Made by a program: the position numbers and the translations under genes | IMG/VR virus record: IMGVR_UViG_3300025326_000064 | Coordinates: 1 to 47,508 of that record | Reading direction: 5' to 3' (one strand) | From: a virus | DNA: 47,508 bases | Notes under the pieces: generated by a model | Seen by the model: the letters and a program-made list of their open reading frames with translations, nothing else | Told to the model about the DNA's origin: nothing | Database searches by the model: none | Part shown: in pieces, positions 6,450 through 14,109 of the stretch | Numbering within the stretch: the stretch's first letter is position 1 | How the letters are laid out: each line of letters starts with the position of its first letter

Positions 6450-7265
6450 ATGCACGTGTCGACTATGTGTCCTGTGCAGATGGTTTTGGCTAGTGTGTAT
6501 CCGGAGAGGTACCCGAATTTTGTGAGTGCGGGGGTGGAGAAGCTCGGTAACCTATGCCGCGACTTGTTCGTTCATGACGTGCTGAACTCGATGTATTCGA
6601 ATAGTTTGACGGAGGTTCCTATCCCGTGGGGGGGGAATCGTAATCGGGGGCATATTGACATCGTGTCGGATAGGACTGCTCCGTTGGCGAATCCGTTGTT
6701 TGGTGTGGGCCGGGTTGGTTTCGAGGTGAAATCCACCACCACGCTGAAGAAGCCAGCAGGTGATCACGTGGAGCAGAGCCTACGATATATGCACATCGCC
6801 GAGGTGTACGGTGTGCCGTTCGACTATTTCTGGATCATCCTTGTGGACAAAGCTGACATCGCGCGGAGTACGGCTTGGCCAGTGACACTCACACGAGAGG
6901 ATTCTACGAGGATCGGTGAACTGCTCGCATGGGCCGACACAACCAAGCAACTCATCGTCGAAGGACACGAGCCAGAGGAGTCTGAGCTACTCACTAGATG
7001 CGTCTGCGCGCGGTGCTTCAAGGAAGCACCAAAGACGAATGACGAAGTGTTCGACCGTATGGCGTCGGCGCTACTCTTAGACGGTCAGTTAGATGCGGAG
7101 GCGAAGAATCAGATACGTATCTACGCGGCGGGCGTACTCGAGTCGGGTCAGTCACTCAGATCTGACACTGGGTGGACAGTCAGTAAAGGCCGAACAGGAA
7201 TGGTGACCATACGATACCGAGAACCAAGCGAGACGGTACTCGGCGCAGAACACGAGTCAGCGTAG
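6450..7265 (+). CDS. Cas4/RecB-family PD-(D/E)XK nuclease
   Basis: 271 residues from the ATG at 6450; frames from GTG 6381 or ATG 6396 would place the stem-loop at 6402-6443 inside the gene and lack ribosome binding sites, but cannot be excluded. Nuclease motifs are visible in order: an early Cys (MCPVQ), GHIDIVSD supplying the metal-binding Asp, GFEVKST with the Glu-x-Lys pair, and QSLRYM, the QxxxY motif of the RecB branch. A CVCARC cluster near the C-terminus recalls the Fe-S or zinc site of Cas4-type exonucleases. It probably resects DNA ends for phage recombination with the adjacent SSB-like protein. Confidence 0.8.
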   Translation: MHVSTMCPVQMVLASVYPERYPNFVSAGVEKLGNLCRDLFVHDVLNSMYSNSLTEVPIPWGGNRNRGHIDIVSDRTAPLANPLFGVGRVGFEVKSTTTLKKPAGDHVEQSLRYMHIAEVYGVPFDYFWIILVDKADIARSTAWPVTLTREDSTRIGELLAWADTTKQLIVEGHEPEESELLTRCVCARCFKEAPKTNDEVFDRMASALLLDGQLDAEAKNQIRIYAAGVLESGQSLRSDTGWTVSKGRTGMVTIRYREPSETVLGAEHESA

Positions 7266-7300
7266 AATCAACCAAGTAAACCCGAAGAGAAGGAGTATCA

Positions 7301-7552
7301 GTGAGTGTTATCGAATATGTAGCCAAGCCACAACAGAAGCCGAAGCCACCAGCGAACGGTAACCCAGGCGTGGTTCCTCCCTGGTTCCAGAATGTTGTGC
7401 GTGATGGTGGGTGCTCTGGTGGCGGGGGGATTGTTCCTCCTGATCTTTTGCCGCCGTACTTCACTATTCTTCCGACACCCTGGCCACCAGACCGGGATGA
7501 CTCCGAGGATGGGTTTGTGACGTTCAGGTGTGACGAGGCCCCGATCACATGA
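7301..7552 (+). CDS. Proline/glycine-rich small protein
   Basis: 83 residues from a GTG start preceded by AGAAGGAG. Rich in proline and glycine (PKPPANGNPGVVPPW; CSGGGGIVPPDLLPPYF) with no predicted helix of note and an acidic C-terminus. Its stop overlaps the start of the HNH endonuclease gene (ATGA). The function is unknown. Confidence 0.6.
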   Translation: MSVIEYVAKPQQKPKPPANGNPGVVPPWFQNVVRDGGCSGGGGIVPPDLLPPYFTILPTPWPPDRDDSEDGFVTFRCDEAPIT

Positions 7553-7986
7553 GTGTGGACTCTAAGGTGTCTGTGACTACGATACTCCTGGAACGCGTGC
7601 TCAGTAAATGCAGTATCGCGGAGTCTGGGTGCTGGGAGTGGACAGCAGCAAGGAACGATGCGGGATACGGATACGTCTGGGTCGATAGTTCCCTACAACG
7701 AGCACACCGTGTCGTGTACAGGATGCTCGTTGGGGAGATCCCAGAAGGATTACAACTCGACCACCTGTGTCGTAACCGTGCGTGTGTCAACCCGGAACAT
7801 TTAGAGGCGGTTACACCGAGGACTAATTCTCTCCGTGGAGAACATGCAACCAAGACACATTGCCCGAGAGGGCACATTCTCGATGGAGTGAGGCAAGGAT
7901 CGAGAATGAATGGGTACCCACGAAGGTACTGCCTGACGTGTAACAAGTACCAATGCAAAGCGTACAGGGCGGCTAGGCGTGCCTGA
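7549..7986 (+). CDS. HNH endonuclease
   Basis: 145 residues. The N-terminal GCWEWTAARNDAGYG is the usual lead-in of the phage HNH_3-type family, followed by RAHRVVY and the core LDHLCRNRACVNPEHLE with H72, N81 and H84 as metal-binding/catalytic residues. A C-terminal zinc knuckle (THCPRGH, then RYCLTC) completes the family pattern. Such enzymes nick or cut DNA and often act as free-standing homing endonucleases. A second, more A+T-rich member lies at 17986-18480. Confidence 0.9.
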   Translation: MSVDSKVSVTTILLERVLSKCSIAESGCWEWTAARNDAGYGYVWVDSSLQRAHRVVYRMLVGEIPEGLQLDHLCRNRACVNPEHLEAVTPRTNSLRGEHATKTHCPRGHILDGVRQGSRMNGYPRRYCLTCNKYQCKAYRAARRA

Positions 7987-8155
7987 ATACCTATATACCT
8001 GCATGGAATGTAACCACGTGTCTGAGCAATCAGAGCAGCGGGGCGAGCGCTGGATGCTGTACTGCGTCGCGGAGAAGAAACCCAGGTTGCATGCACGCGT
8101 GTACGAGGCTCCCAGTATCGGCCTTGGGGAGCTTGGGAAGACCCCTCCGAGGTGA
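7979..8155 (+). CDS. Small zinc-ribbon protein (58 aa)
   Basis: 58 residues from a GTG that overlaps the end of the HNH gene by 8 bases. It begins VPEYLYTCMECNH with a CxxC knuckle, and a third cysteine (LYC) follows at residue 29. No family is certain. It belongs to a run of very small Cys-motif genes in the early operon. Confidence 0.55.
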   Translation: MPEYLYTCMECNHVSEQSEQRGERWMLYCVAEKKPRLHARVYEAPSIGLGELGKTPPR

Positions 8156-8214
8156 TGATACAACCCGCCGAATGTAACGTAGTCAACCCGGAGAATGTAA
8201 ACGATGCGCCATGA
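8155..8214 (+). CDS. Possible 19-residue peptide
   Basis: An ATG overlapping the previous stop (TGATG) opens a 19-codon frame (MIQPAECNVVNPENVNDAP) whose stop overlaps the next start at 8211. It is too short to recognise. The unbroken chain of start-stop overlaps is the only support, and it may merely couple translation between its neighbours. Confidence 0.25.
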   Translation: MIQPAECNVVNPENVNDAP

Positions 8215-8426
8215 ATAGTTACGACTCTGATAGGTACCAGTGCTCGACGTGTGGCGAGCGTGCATTACTGATGGCGATGCCGGGGGTTGGACTCTTGGAT
8301 CGCGTGGTTGGCGGGGTCACTACGTGGCGTTTCATGCAGCACGGCTCGGGGTGTACCGGCCAGGTATGGGACAGGATCTCTTCACTCCCATACGACGCCG
8401 ACAAGGCCACTAGGATGATCATATGA
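8211..8426 (+). CDS. Small Cys-containing protein (71 aa)
   Basis: 71 residues beginning with YQCSTCGERALLM, a CxxC knuckle; a later cysteine in HGSGCTGQ could complete a metal site. It overlaps the following start as ATGA. No recognised function. Confidence 0.6.
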   Translation: MNSYDSDRYQCSTCGERALLMAMPGVGLLDRVVGGVTTWRFMQHGSGCTGQVWDRISSLPYDADKATRMII

Positions 8427-8677
8427 CCATAGGAATCACAAGCGAAACCACGAAGATCACGCAGCCAAACACACCCAGTTTCACACCCCGTTTCACACCC
8501 CGCGAGTTAGCTTCGTACCACGCAGCGATGATCCTCAGCGAAGCGGTACTCGAATCCATAGCGATATTGAAGGACATTCCACAGGGACAACTAGTACGCG
8601 TTGACCAAGCTCGAGACTTGTTGGAGACCGCTCTTCATGTATCACAGTCAGCGATCGACGTGGCGAGCACTCGGTAA
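8423..8677 (+). CDS. Small hypothetical protein (84 aa)
   Basis: 84 residues: a threonine-rich N-terminus, then two predicted helices (ELASYHAAMILSEAVLESIAI; RVDQARDLLETALHVSQSAID). The start overlaps the upstream stop. It lies three bases before the methyltransferase gene. No recognised family. Confidence 0.6.
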   Translation: MTIGITSETTKITQPNTPSFTPRFTPRELASYHAAMILSEAVLESIAILKDIPQGQLVRVDQARDLLETALHVSQSAIDVASTR

Positions 8678-8680
8678 GCA

Positions 8681-9892
8681 GTGGCCAGGATCGCAGAACA
8701 ATCTTACGAAGTTGTCGGTGTCGATACTCTCACCACGCATCCTCAGAATGCGCAGCAGGGAGACATCGGCGCGATACACACCAGCATCGAAACCAACGAC
8801 TTCTACGGAACGATCGTGGTACAAAAATCTACGAAATGGGTCATCGCCGGGAACCACAGACTGATAGCAGCTCGCCAAGCAGGCCTATCACAAGTACCCG
8901 TGGTGTTCGTGGATGTCGACGATGAGCGCGCACTGAAGATGATGGTCGCAGATAACCGAACCACCGAACTCGCCACTCGTGATGAGCAAGCACTCGCAGA
9001 CATCCTGACCAGTTTGAACAACACGCCCGAAGGGTTAGTGGGTTCCGGGTATGACGGTGATGACCTAGAGAACCTCCTCTTCGACCTCGGAAACGGATTC
9101 GACCCAAACGGTTCTGGGTCGGCGTCTGACCCGGAGCCAACCCTCGCTGACGAAGCACAAGCGAAGTGGCTAGTAGAAATCGGAGACACATTCAGCGGCC
9201 AAGGAATCACACTCACATGTGGAGATGCCAGAGACGAGTCTTCGTATAGTCGCATGGACAGTGACGCGAGTGTTCTGTGGACAGACCCACCCTACGGCGT
9301 CGACTATGCCGGGAAGACAAAGGATGCTTTGAAGATCAAGGGTGATGCGTGTACGGAAGACGAGTTGCGTAGTCTCTTGGTTGCTGCTTTCGACGCGGCG
9401 TTTACTCGCCTTTCTGCCGGGGGGGGGTGGTATGTAGCGGCCCCGCCTGGGCCGCTACACCTCGTGTTCCTCGAATCGTTGTTCACGCGGGGTTTGCGTC
9501 AGACGCTGATCTGGCAGAAGCAGCAATTCGTCATGGGTCGGAGTGACTACCACTACAAGCACGAACCTATCCTGTACGGTTGGAAACCAGGAGCTGCGCA
9601 TACATGGACGGGTGGTCGTAAGCAGACCACGTTGCTGGAGCACGACAGGCCACGCGCATCGAAGGAGCATCCGACGATGAAGCCAGTGAGTCTGGTACGG
9701 CAGTGCCTCGCGAATCACGCAACAAAGGAATCGTTTGTGCTCGACCCGTTCTGTGGTAGTGGGACGACTCTTCTAGCTGCTAACCAGCTTGGATTGCGCG
9801 CGCATGGCATCGAGTTGGATCCGAAGTTCGCTGCCGTCACACTGCAACGACTCGAAGACGCAGGAATCAGCATGGAACGCGACCCGTTCTAA
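8681..9892 (+). CDS. ParB-domain DNA adenine/cytosine-N4 methyltransferase
   Basis: 403 residues from a GTG start. Residues about 8-100 form a ParB/Sulfiredoxin-type domain (THPQNAQQGD; WVIAGNHRLIAARQAG; VADNRTTELA). A methyltransferase domain follows with DPPYGVDYAG at 202-211 and, near the C-terminus, the SAM-binding motif DPFCGSGTT (from 355) and HGIELDPKF. DPPY before FxGxG is the beta-class order used by N6-adenine or N4-cytosine enzymes. No partner restriction gene is nearby, so it is an orphan methyltransferase that probably protects phage DNA or marks it. ParB-methyltransferase fusions are common in phages. A strong hairpin (9434-9458) lies inside the gene. Confidence 0.92.
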   Translation: MARIAEQSYEVVGVDTLTTHPQNAQQGDIGAIHTSIETNDFYGTIVVQKSTKWVIAGNHRLIAARQAGLSQVPVVFVDVDDERALKMMVADNRTTELATRDEQALADILTSLNNTPEGLVGSGYDGDDLENLLFDLGNGFDPNGSGSASDPEPTLADEAQAKWLVEIGDTFSGQGITLTCGDARDESSYSRMDSDASVLWTDPPYGVDYAGKTKDALKIKGDACTEDELRSLLVAAFDAAFTRLSAGGGWYVAAPPGPLHLVFLESLFTRGLRQTLIWQKQQFVMGRSDYHYKHEPILYGWKPGAAHTWTGGRKQTTLLEHDRPRASKEHPTMKPVSLVRQCLANHATKESFVLDPFCGSGTTLLAANQLGLRAHGIELDPKFAAVTLQRLEDAGISMERDPF

Positions 9893-10266
9893 TGACTAGT
9901 GGCCCCTGGACATTGACCGTGGATGGTTCCCCTCCACCCAGGCCCGGAAGGGTTCATTGGTCTGTGATCCAGCGGGAGAAGACCCGTTGGACTGAGTACC
10001 TTGGTTTCCTAGCGATCCAGAAGAAGATCCCCCTATGTGAGCCGGGAGAACGTCGTAGCGTACGGGTTACGTTCTACCGTCCCGGCCCAGCGAGTGATGC
10101 TGATAATGCCCATGCTGCTTGCAAGGTGTGTCTCGATGCCATGAAGCGCGCTGGGTTGATAGAGGATGATTCCCCGAAGCACATCACCTTAGCGGTAAGC
10201 ACGGTTCCATCGTCGAAGAGTCGAACGGTTATCGAGCTGGACAAGATCCCGGTAAGCGGTTCGTAA
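9892..10266 (+). CDS. rusA: RusA-like Holliday junction resolvase
   Basis: 124 residues whose start overlaps the methyltransferase stop (TAATG). RusA hallmarks: an N-terminal strand with PPRPGRVHW, then VRVTFYRPGP with ASDADNAHAACKVCLDAMK carrying the acidic residues, and the signature AGLIEDDS. RusA dimers cut four-way DNA junctions, which resolves branched replication or recombination intermediates before packaging. This fits with the nuclease and SSB-like gene earlier in the operon. Confidence 0.88.
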   Translation: MTSGPWTLTVDGSPPPRPGRVHWSVIQREKTRWTEYLGFLAIQKKIPLCEPGERRSVRVTFYRPGPASDADNAHAACKVCLDAMKRAGLIEDDSPKHITLAVSTVPSSKSRTVIELDKIPVSGS

Positions 10267-10323
10267 CGCGTTCAGCCGGCGAATTTTAAGGATTCGGTAG
10301 GTTCCACTCAAGTAATCATCCTG

Positions 10324-10334
10324 TTCTGCCGATA
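10324..10334 (+). promoter_or_regulatory. TTCTGCCGATA element before the 10343 gene
   Basis: This 11-base sequence lies eight bases before the ATG at 10343, in a 76-base gap that breaks the otherwise overlapping early operon. The same 11 bases at the same distance from an ATGAAC start occur at 21185-21195. GATA could serve as a -10 box for a nearly leaderless transcript, but no -35 was found. Confidence 0.4.
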
Positions 10335-10342
10335 GTAGAAGC

Positions 10343-10531
10343 ATGAACGATAACCAGGCAGGAGACGGAACGATGAGCACGAAGACAGAGACACCCGCAG
10401 AACTCGAAGCAACCCAGAGCGTGTTCCCGCGGTGGATGCGGGAAGCGTGTGAAGGAGCTTCCATGGTGAAGGTAACCAGGAAGCACACCCCCTGGGGAAC
10501 CGTAGTCGTCTCGGTCGAAGTAGTAGCATGA
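10343..10531 (+). CDS. Small hypothetical protein (62 aa)
   Basis: 62 residues from ATG 10343; an in-frame ATG at 10373 (MSTKTETP) is also plausible. The C-terminal half, MVKVTRKHTPWGTVVVSVEVVA, is beta-rich. It is the first gene after the break at 10267-10342 and overlaps the next start as ATGA. The function is unknown. Confidence 0.55.
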   Translation: MNDNQAGDGTMSTKTETPAELEATQSVFPRWMREACEGASMVKVTRKHTPWGTVVVSVEVVA

Positions 10532-10698
10532 TTGTCGACCACGATACCCCCACCCCAGAGCGGTCGATTCGGAAGCGCATAGAGAACCGCGTAGAGAACG
10601 CCGCGCTATGGTTCTGCGTGGTCTACACCATGGGAGACTTCGTGTGGCGCGCTACTGATGGTCACTCGATGATGCCGCAGTGGGGGCCACTACTGTAG
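10528..10698 (+). CDS. Tiny hypothetical protein (56 aa)
   Basis: 56 residues beginning MIVDHDTPTPERSIRKRIE. The start overlaps the upstream stop. A charged N-terminal helix is followed by an aromatic segment (ALWFCVVYTMGDFVW). No recognised family. Confidence 0.5.
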   Translation: MIVDHDTPTPERSIRKRIENRVENAALWFCVVYTMGDFVWRATDGHSMMPQWGPLL

Positions 10699-10785
10699 TC
10701 CCCACGCATCGACACTCCAGTGGGGGTGTAGCGTGACCCGCCGGAATGTTGTACCCTACCCCTAGCCACGACCCAGGAGCCACCC

Positions 10786-11052
10786 ATGAGCCACCAGATC
10801 ATTGCACCCGCGCGCCAAGGAACAATCATTCCCGACACCGACCCGAACTGGCCCGACCGAGCCGCCAGAGGCAGAGCCGACGAGCACCTCGACTCCATCC
10901 TCATACTCATCAAGCACGCGACGCAGCGCATCCAATCACTAGGAGACCTCCCTACCGATATCCGCGAGGCAATCATCCAGAACCTGGGGTACGCGAAGGA
11001 CTCCGTTGGCGACGCCGAGATGCACCTACGACGAGTATCGGAGAACCAATGA
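10786..11052 (+). CDS. Helical hypothetical protein (88 aa)
   Basis: 88 residues with an AGGAG eight bases before the ATG. A predicted long helix (ADEHLDSILILIKHATQRIQ) and a second helix (IREAIIQNLGYAKDSVGDAE) dominate. It follows an 87-base gap (10699-10785) with no clear promoter. Its stop overlaps the next start as ATGA. The function is unknown. Confidence 0.6.
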   Translation: MSHQIIAPARQGTIIPDTDPNWPDRAARGRADEHLDSILILIKHATQRIQSLGDLPTDIREAIIQNLGYAKDSVGDAEMHLRRVSENQ

Positions 11053-11267
11053 GCACAGAATTGGACACGTTGAAGTTCGCGATCATCAACAGCGACGGCG
11101 ACGAGTTGTACTGGGGCGAACTATCGTTCTTCGCTGGGCACAACCCCACCCTGGGTGAGATCAGGGAAGCAGCCGTGGAGGAGTACACGGAGTACATGAA
11201 CAACGGGTACGACGAGTACGACGAGGCGTACGATGTGCGGTTGATACGCGGATCGGACAAACCATGA
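11049..11267 (+). CDS. Acidic hypothetical protein (72 aa)
   Basis: 72 residues from the ATG overlapping the previous stop. Strongly acidic, with a Tyr/Asp/Glu-rich stretch (VEEYTEYMNNGYDEYDEAYD). Small acidic phage proteins sometimes mimic DNA, but nothing here proves that. Its stop overlaps the next start. Confidence 0.6.
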   Translation: MSTELDTLKFAIINSDGDELYWGELSFFAGHNPTLGEIREAAVEEYTEYMNNGYDEYDEAYDVRLIRGSDKP

Positions 11268-11983
11268 GCAGCCCTAAGGGTGAACTGACGGTGTTCGTGT
11301 GGGGGCACAAGAATGGCCTACGAGTCATACACAAGAAGAAGTACGCCTCGGAATGGGGTGCACGACGCTACGCATCCGCAGTCACCAGTAAGCGTGGTAT
11401 TGCGTACGCCACCATCTACCAGGGTGACGAGGAGCGCATTGCCGAGTACAAGCTGGGCGTAGAAAAAACTGATCATAAGTGGTTACAGATGACCATCGAC
11501 AACGAAGCAGGAGCAGGCGTCATGACCCCAAGCAGAAAAACATCGAAGAAACCCAGGAAGAAGTTGAGTGGCGTGGAGCGTTACGAAGCGAACGTCCGCA
11601 AAGCAGAACGAGGCAAAGTAGCCCGGCCCCAGCACCACTCCAAGTACGACATCACAAAGGAAAAGGCCGAGGAGATTCGACAGCGCGTGCGCGCAGAATC
11701 CAGCAAAGCTACCAAGACGACCAAGCCAAACAAGAACGCTAGGCAGCCTCGTCGCCGCGTAGCAATGGCCAGCGCCACCGTGGAGCGGAGCATAACAATC
11801 CCCGTCGCGGCCAACCCGGAACCATTCGTTGGTATCACCATTGACGAGGCCCACGCACCCATCATCACAGCCGCACTAAAACTCCTCGCTGACAGGCAAC
11901 AAAACCATCTGGATGCGCTCCTCGCGACCTCGAAACAGACGCAACTATTGCTCGTGCAATTCGACGACGCGGTATCGTCATGA
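11264..11983 (+). CDS. Hypothetical protein with basic linker (239 aa)
   Basis: 239 residues in three parts. Residues 1-80 form a compact alpha/beta-looking domain (ELTVFVWGHKNGLRVIHKKK; GIAYATIYQG). About 90-165 is a very basic low-complexity linker (SRKTSKKPRKKL; KATKTTKPNKNARQPRRR). The C-terminal 60 residues are helical (APIITAALKLLADRQQNHL). The basic middle suggests nucleic-acid contact. No family is recognised. Overlaps with both neighbours support expression. Confidence 0.65.
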   Translation: MSSPKGELTVFVWGHKNGLRVIHKKKYASEWGARRYASAVTSKRGIAYATIYQGDEERIAEYKLGVEKTDHKWLQMTIDNEAGAGVMTPSRKTSKKPRKKLSGVERYEANVRKAERGKVARPQHHSKYDITKEKAEEIRQRVRAESSKATKTTKPNKNARQPRRRVAMASATVERSITIPVAANPEPFVGITIDEAHAPIITAALKLLADRQQNHLDALLATSKQTQLLLVQFDDAVSS

Positions 11984-12195
11984 CCGGGCGGTGCTGCGCG
12001 AAAACCAGGGATGGCGGGCAATGCTCCAAACGAGCCAAGGACACCGTAGCTATAGGACGAACACTCATCCAAGTGTGCCTGAGCCACGGTAGCTTGTATC
12101 GTGAACTCGCATTCTTCGAAAGTGGCAGAGTCGCAGAGCAACGCATCACGCGCGGAATAGACCTGAACAAGAAGGAGACACTGATTCATGGTTGA
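11980..12195 (+). CDS. Zinc-finger protein of the C-x6-7-C...C-x2-H type
   Basis: 71 residues. The N-terminal CCAKTRDGGQCSKRAKD, followed by VCLSH, matches a small zinc motif common in phage proteins (like the DUF5763-type pattern RC-x-GxxCxxxA...CxxH). The C-terminal half is a charged helix. Overlapped at both ends by neighbours. The exact role is unknown. Confidence 0.65.
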   Translation: MTGRCCAKTRDGGQCSKRAKDTVAIGRTLIQVCLSHGSLYRELAFFESGRVAEQRITRGIDLNKKETLIHG

Positions 12196-12508
12196 CGACT
12201 GCTACCCCGACGGCGTCTACGCAGGCAGCTACGATGCACCATGGAACGACGAGTATCGTCCAGGACAACGAGCCAGAGACGAAGCCAGGTGGTCACACTT
12301 CAATACCAAGCACAAGCAAGAGAAAGCAAGTGATGAGTATTGGGAGCGTCGAGACCGCGAGCGTGGAATACTCGGACGAATCTCCGTCGTTGAACTCCCC
12401 AAGCCACCACTACGTCATCTCGCGAGTCTCGATGATTGCCTCAGAGACATCGAAGCGAGCTTCAAAATACCAGCAGTGCCACGTCGAAGAATAGGGGAAG
12501 CACCATGA
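12188..12508 (+). CDS. Hypothetical protein (106 aa)
   Basis: 106 residues, start chosen for AAGGAG 11 bases upstream and the overlap with the previous stop. Charged and aromatic N-terminus (YAGSYDAPWNDEYRPGQ), a very charged helix (DEYWERRDRERGILGR), and a proline-rich end. No recognised family. Its stop overlaps the excisionase-like gene. Confidence 0.6.
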   Translation: MVDDCYPDGVYAGSYDAPWNDEYRPGQRARDEARWSHFNTKHKQEKASDEYWERRDRERGILGRISVVELPKPPLRHLASLDDCLRDIEASFKIPAVPRRRIGEAP

Positions 12509-12717
12509 ACCCACCCCATGAAACCCAATCCTCGCCCGTCAACCGGGCAACTCAGACCGTCGACCAAACTGCTCGTGAACTCGGCATCTCGCGTGCAAGT
12601 GCGTACCGGGCGGCGCATTCGAGCGAGATACCCACGATTCGCATCGGCCGACGGCTGTTAGTGTCGGACGCGGCTATACGGCGACATCGACTGGATTGGG
12701 TGTCCCGACGTGTCTGA
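12505..12717 (+). CDS. Excisionase-like HTH DNA-binding protein
   Basis: 70 residues from the ATG overlapping the previous stop. TVDQTARELGISRASAYRA, then IPTIRIGRRLLV, is the MerR-type winged helix of the HTH_17/excisionase family. Phage members act as excisionases or small transcription regulators. No integrase was found in the genome, so a regulatory or replication role is more likely. It marks the left edge of the compositionally different cassette. Confidence 0.75.
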   Translation: MNPPHETQSSPVNRATQTVDQTARELGISRASAYRAAHSSEIPTIRIGRRLLVSDAAIRRHRLDWVSRRV

Positions 12718-13027
12718 TATCCCAGAAGCAATGTTGCAATCCAAAGAGCCATTCTCCATCGATATCGGCGACGGCTTGCGCGGGTTCGTCACGGGCGGCA
12801 AATACGAATCGGTGCGGCAGGCGGTCTACACCCGCCAGCAGGAACTGGAATCCGTTGCTGTGCCGCCACCGGCCGCTGTATTCGAGCGCGAGAAAAGTCT
12901 GACCCTGACCATTCAAGTGGTCTGCACCGGCCCAGACGGCCCAGCATCGTTTCAGGCGCTCACAGATTCACTGCTCAACCAACAGGCACCCATCGAATGG
13001 TGCCAGCGACTAGAGGGAATGCGATGA
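12710..13027 (+). CDS. Hypothetical protein (105 aa)
   Basis: 105 residues overlapping both neighbours. The N-terminal half resembles a small ribbon-helix-helix or antitoxin-like region (FVTGGKYESVRQAVYTRQQELE), and the second half is beta-rich. From here to about 15.7 kb codon use shifts by eye toward more G/C at third positions. The regulator resemblance is weak. Confidence 0.55.
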   Translation: MSDIPEAMLQSKEPFSIDIGDGLRGFVTGGKYESVRQAVYTRQQELESVAVPPPAAVFEREKSLTLTIQVVCTGPDGPASFQALTDSLLNQQAPIEWCQRLEGMR

Positions 13028-13551
13028 CGGTCAAATACGCCATTGCCAAGATAGACGGCCCGCTGGGGAAAATGGGGACGCCGTTCCATCCCGGCTGTAT
13101 CTGGCCGGAGTACGGGCACCGAACTGGCTGGTTTCGTCGCCACTTCAGTTTCGGGGACATCGACCCGGCAGACCTTGCCGGCCAGCATTGCGGATACTGC
13201 AATGACGACTGGCAGCCCGGCCCGAAGCGGTTGCCGCCGTTCCCCGGCGCGATATCCCGGCATTGCCTGAATTGCCCGCCGAAGCCGAACACACTGCCGA
13301 TGGATGCCGTGGTGTCGGTCGGGTTCGGCATGGCCGACGTGAGCTGCGACGGCGAAACCGTGCTGGACGGCGAGCAGGCATACCAGCAGGGCAAGCCCGA
13401 CGTAACCGTGGCAGACGCCGAAGTGCTGGCAGTAGCCGACCCTGACCACGATTGGCGCGTCCGAAAGCATGGCCCGATGGGCGGGCAGGAATGGCAGCGG
13501 CACGGCGTAGGCGAGTGGGTCTACGTCAAACGTATTCCGGGGTTCGCATGA
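13024..13551 (+). CDS. Hypothetical Cys-containing protein (175 aa)
   Basis: 175 residues from ATG 13024, overlapping the upstream stop as ATGA. Cysteines at HPGCIWP, HCGYCNDDW and HCLNCPPKP suggest one or two zinc sites in the first half. The C-terminal half is acidic then aromatic (DHDWRVRKHGPMGG; VGEWVYVKRIPG). No family is recognised. Confidence 0.6.
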   Translation: MTVKYAIAKIDGPLGKMGTPFHPGCIWPEYGHRTGWFRRHFSFGDIDPADLAGQHCGYCNDDWQPGPKRLPPFPGAISRHCLNCPPKPNTLPMDAVVSVGFGMADVSCDGETVLDGEQAYQQGKPDVTVADAEVLAVADPDHDWRVRKHGPMGGQEWQRHGVGEWVYVKRIPGFA

Positions 13552-13928
13552 TTTTCAAGCCCGTGCTGATAGCCAAGATTCTGGACGGCGAAAAGACCGT
13601 GACCCGTCGCCCCGCGAAGTTCGACGCGCCGTGCAGGTACGAAGCGGGGAAGACGTACAGCATTCAGCCCGGCATGGCCCGACCATCGGTTGCCCGAATC
13701 AAGGTGCTGTCTGTCGAGCGCCAGCCGATCCACCGGATACACGAAATGGGCGAAGGCCAGCGCGAGGGATTCAAGGACTCCGGCGCGTTCGTTGATTACT
13801 GGATCGGCCTATATGGCGCATACACCGACACGCTGCCGGTGTGGCGCATTGAGTTCGGCCTAGTCGAGCAGGTGGCTTCGGTGTGCCATTGCTGCGAGGG
13901 CAAAGGGGTGCTGCCGTATGTCGGATGA
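13548..13928 (+). CDS. ASCH-domain protein
   Basis: 126 residues from ATG 13548, overlapping the previous stop. The pattern MIFKPVLIAKILDGEKTVTRRP, then a basic stretch, YSIQPGMARPSVARIKVLSV, EGFKDSGAFVDYWIGLYG and VWRIEFGLV, fits the ASCH domain, a beta-barrel related to PUA that binds RNA or modified nucleotides. Phage ASCH proteins occur in small gene clusters; RNA or nucleotide binding is the family inference. A C-terminal CHCCEGKG adds a Cys cluster. Confidence 0.72.
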   Translation: MIFKPVLIAKILDGEKTVTRRPAKFDAPCRYEAGKTYSIQPGMARPSVARIKVLSVERQPIHRIHEMGEGQREGFKDSGAFVDYWIGLYGAYTDTLPVWRIEFGLVEQVASVCHCCEGKGVLPYVG

Positions 13929-14109
13929 ACAGGGCAAAGGACTGCAGTACGGCATTTTGCCTAACAAACAGAACCTTGCGACGGGTAGCGTCGTGTTCCC
14001 GCCGATCAAACGAACGTGCATCGTGTGCGGGCGACTGCTCGCCCCGTACTACAGCAAGCCGCTAGACGAACGCGGACGCTGCGAAAACAGGAAGTGCCAA
14101 GATGTCTGA
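13918..14109 (+). CDS. Small zinc-ribbon protein (63 aa)
   Basis: 63 residues with CIVCGRLLAP and, about 20 residues later, CENRKCQDV: a CxxC...CxxxxC zinc ribbon resembling small phage and bacterial zinc-finger domains. Overlaps neighbours at both ends. Confidence 0.62.
   Translation: MSDEQGKGLQYGILPNKQNLATGSVVFPPIKRTCIVCGRLLAPYYSKPLDERGRCENRKCQDV

Noticed and set aside
12192-12494. Alternative 100-residue frame overlapping 12188-12508
   Set aside because: It needs a TTG start without ribosome binding site; the other frame has one and joins the chain of overlapping genes.
12505-12717. Evidence for lysogeny from the excisionase-like gene
   Set aside because: No integrase, attachment site or repressor was recognised, and HTH proteins of this type also act as plain regulators.
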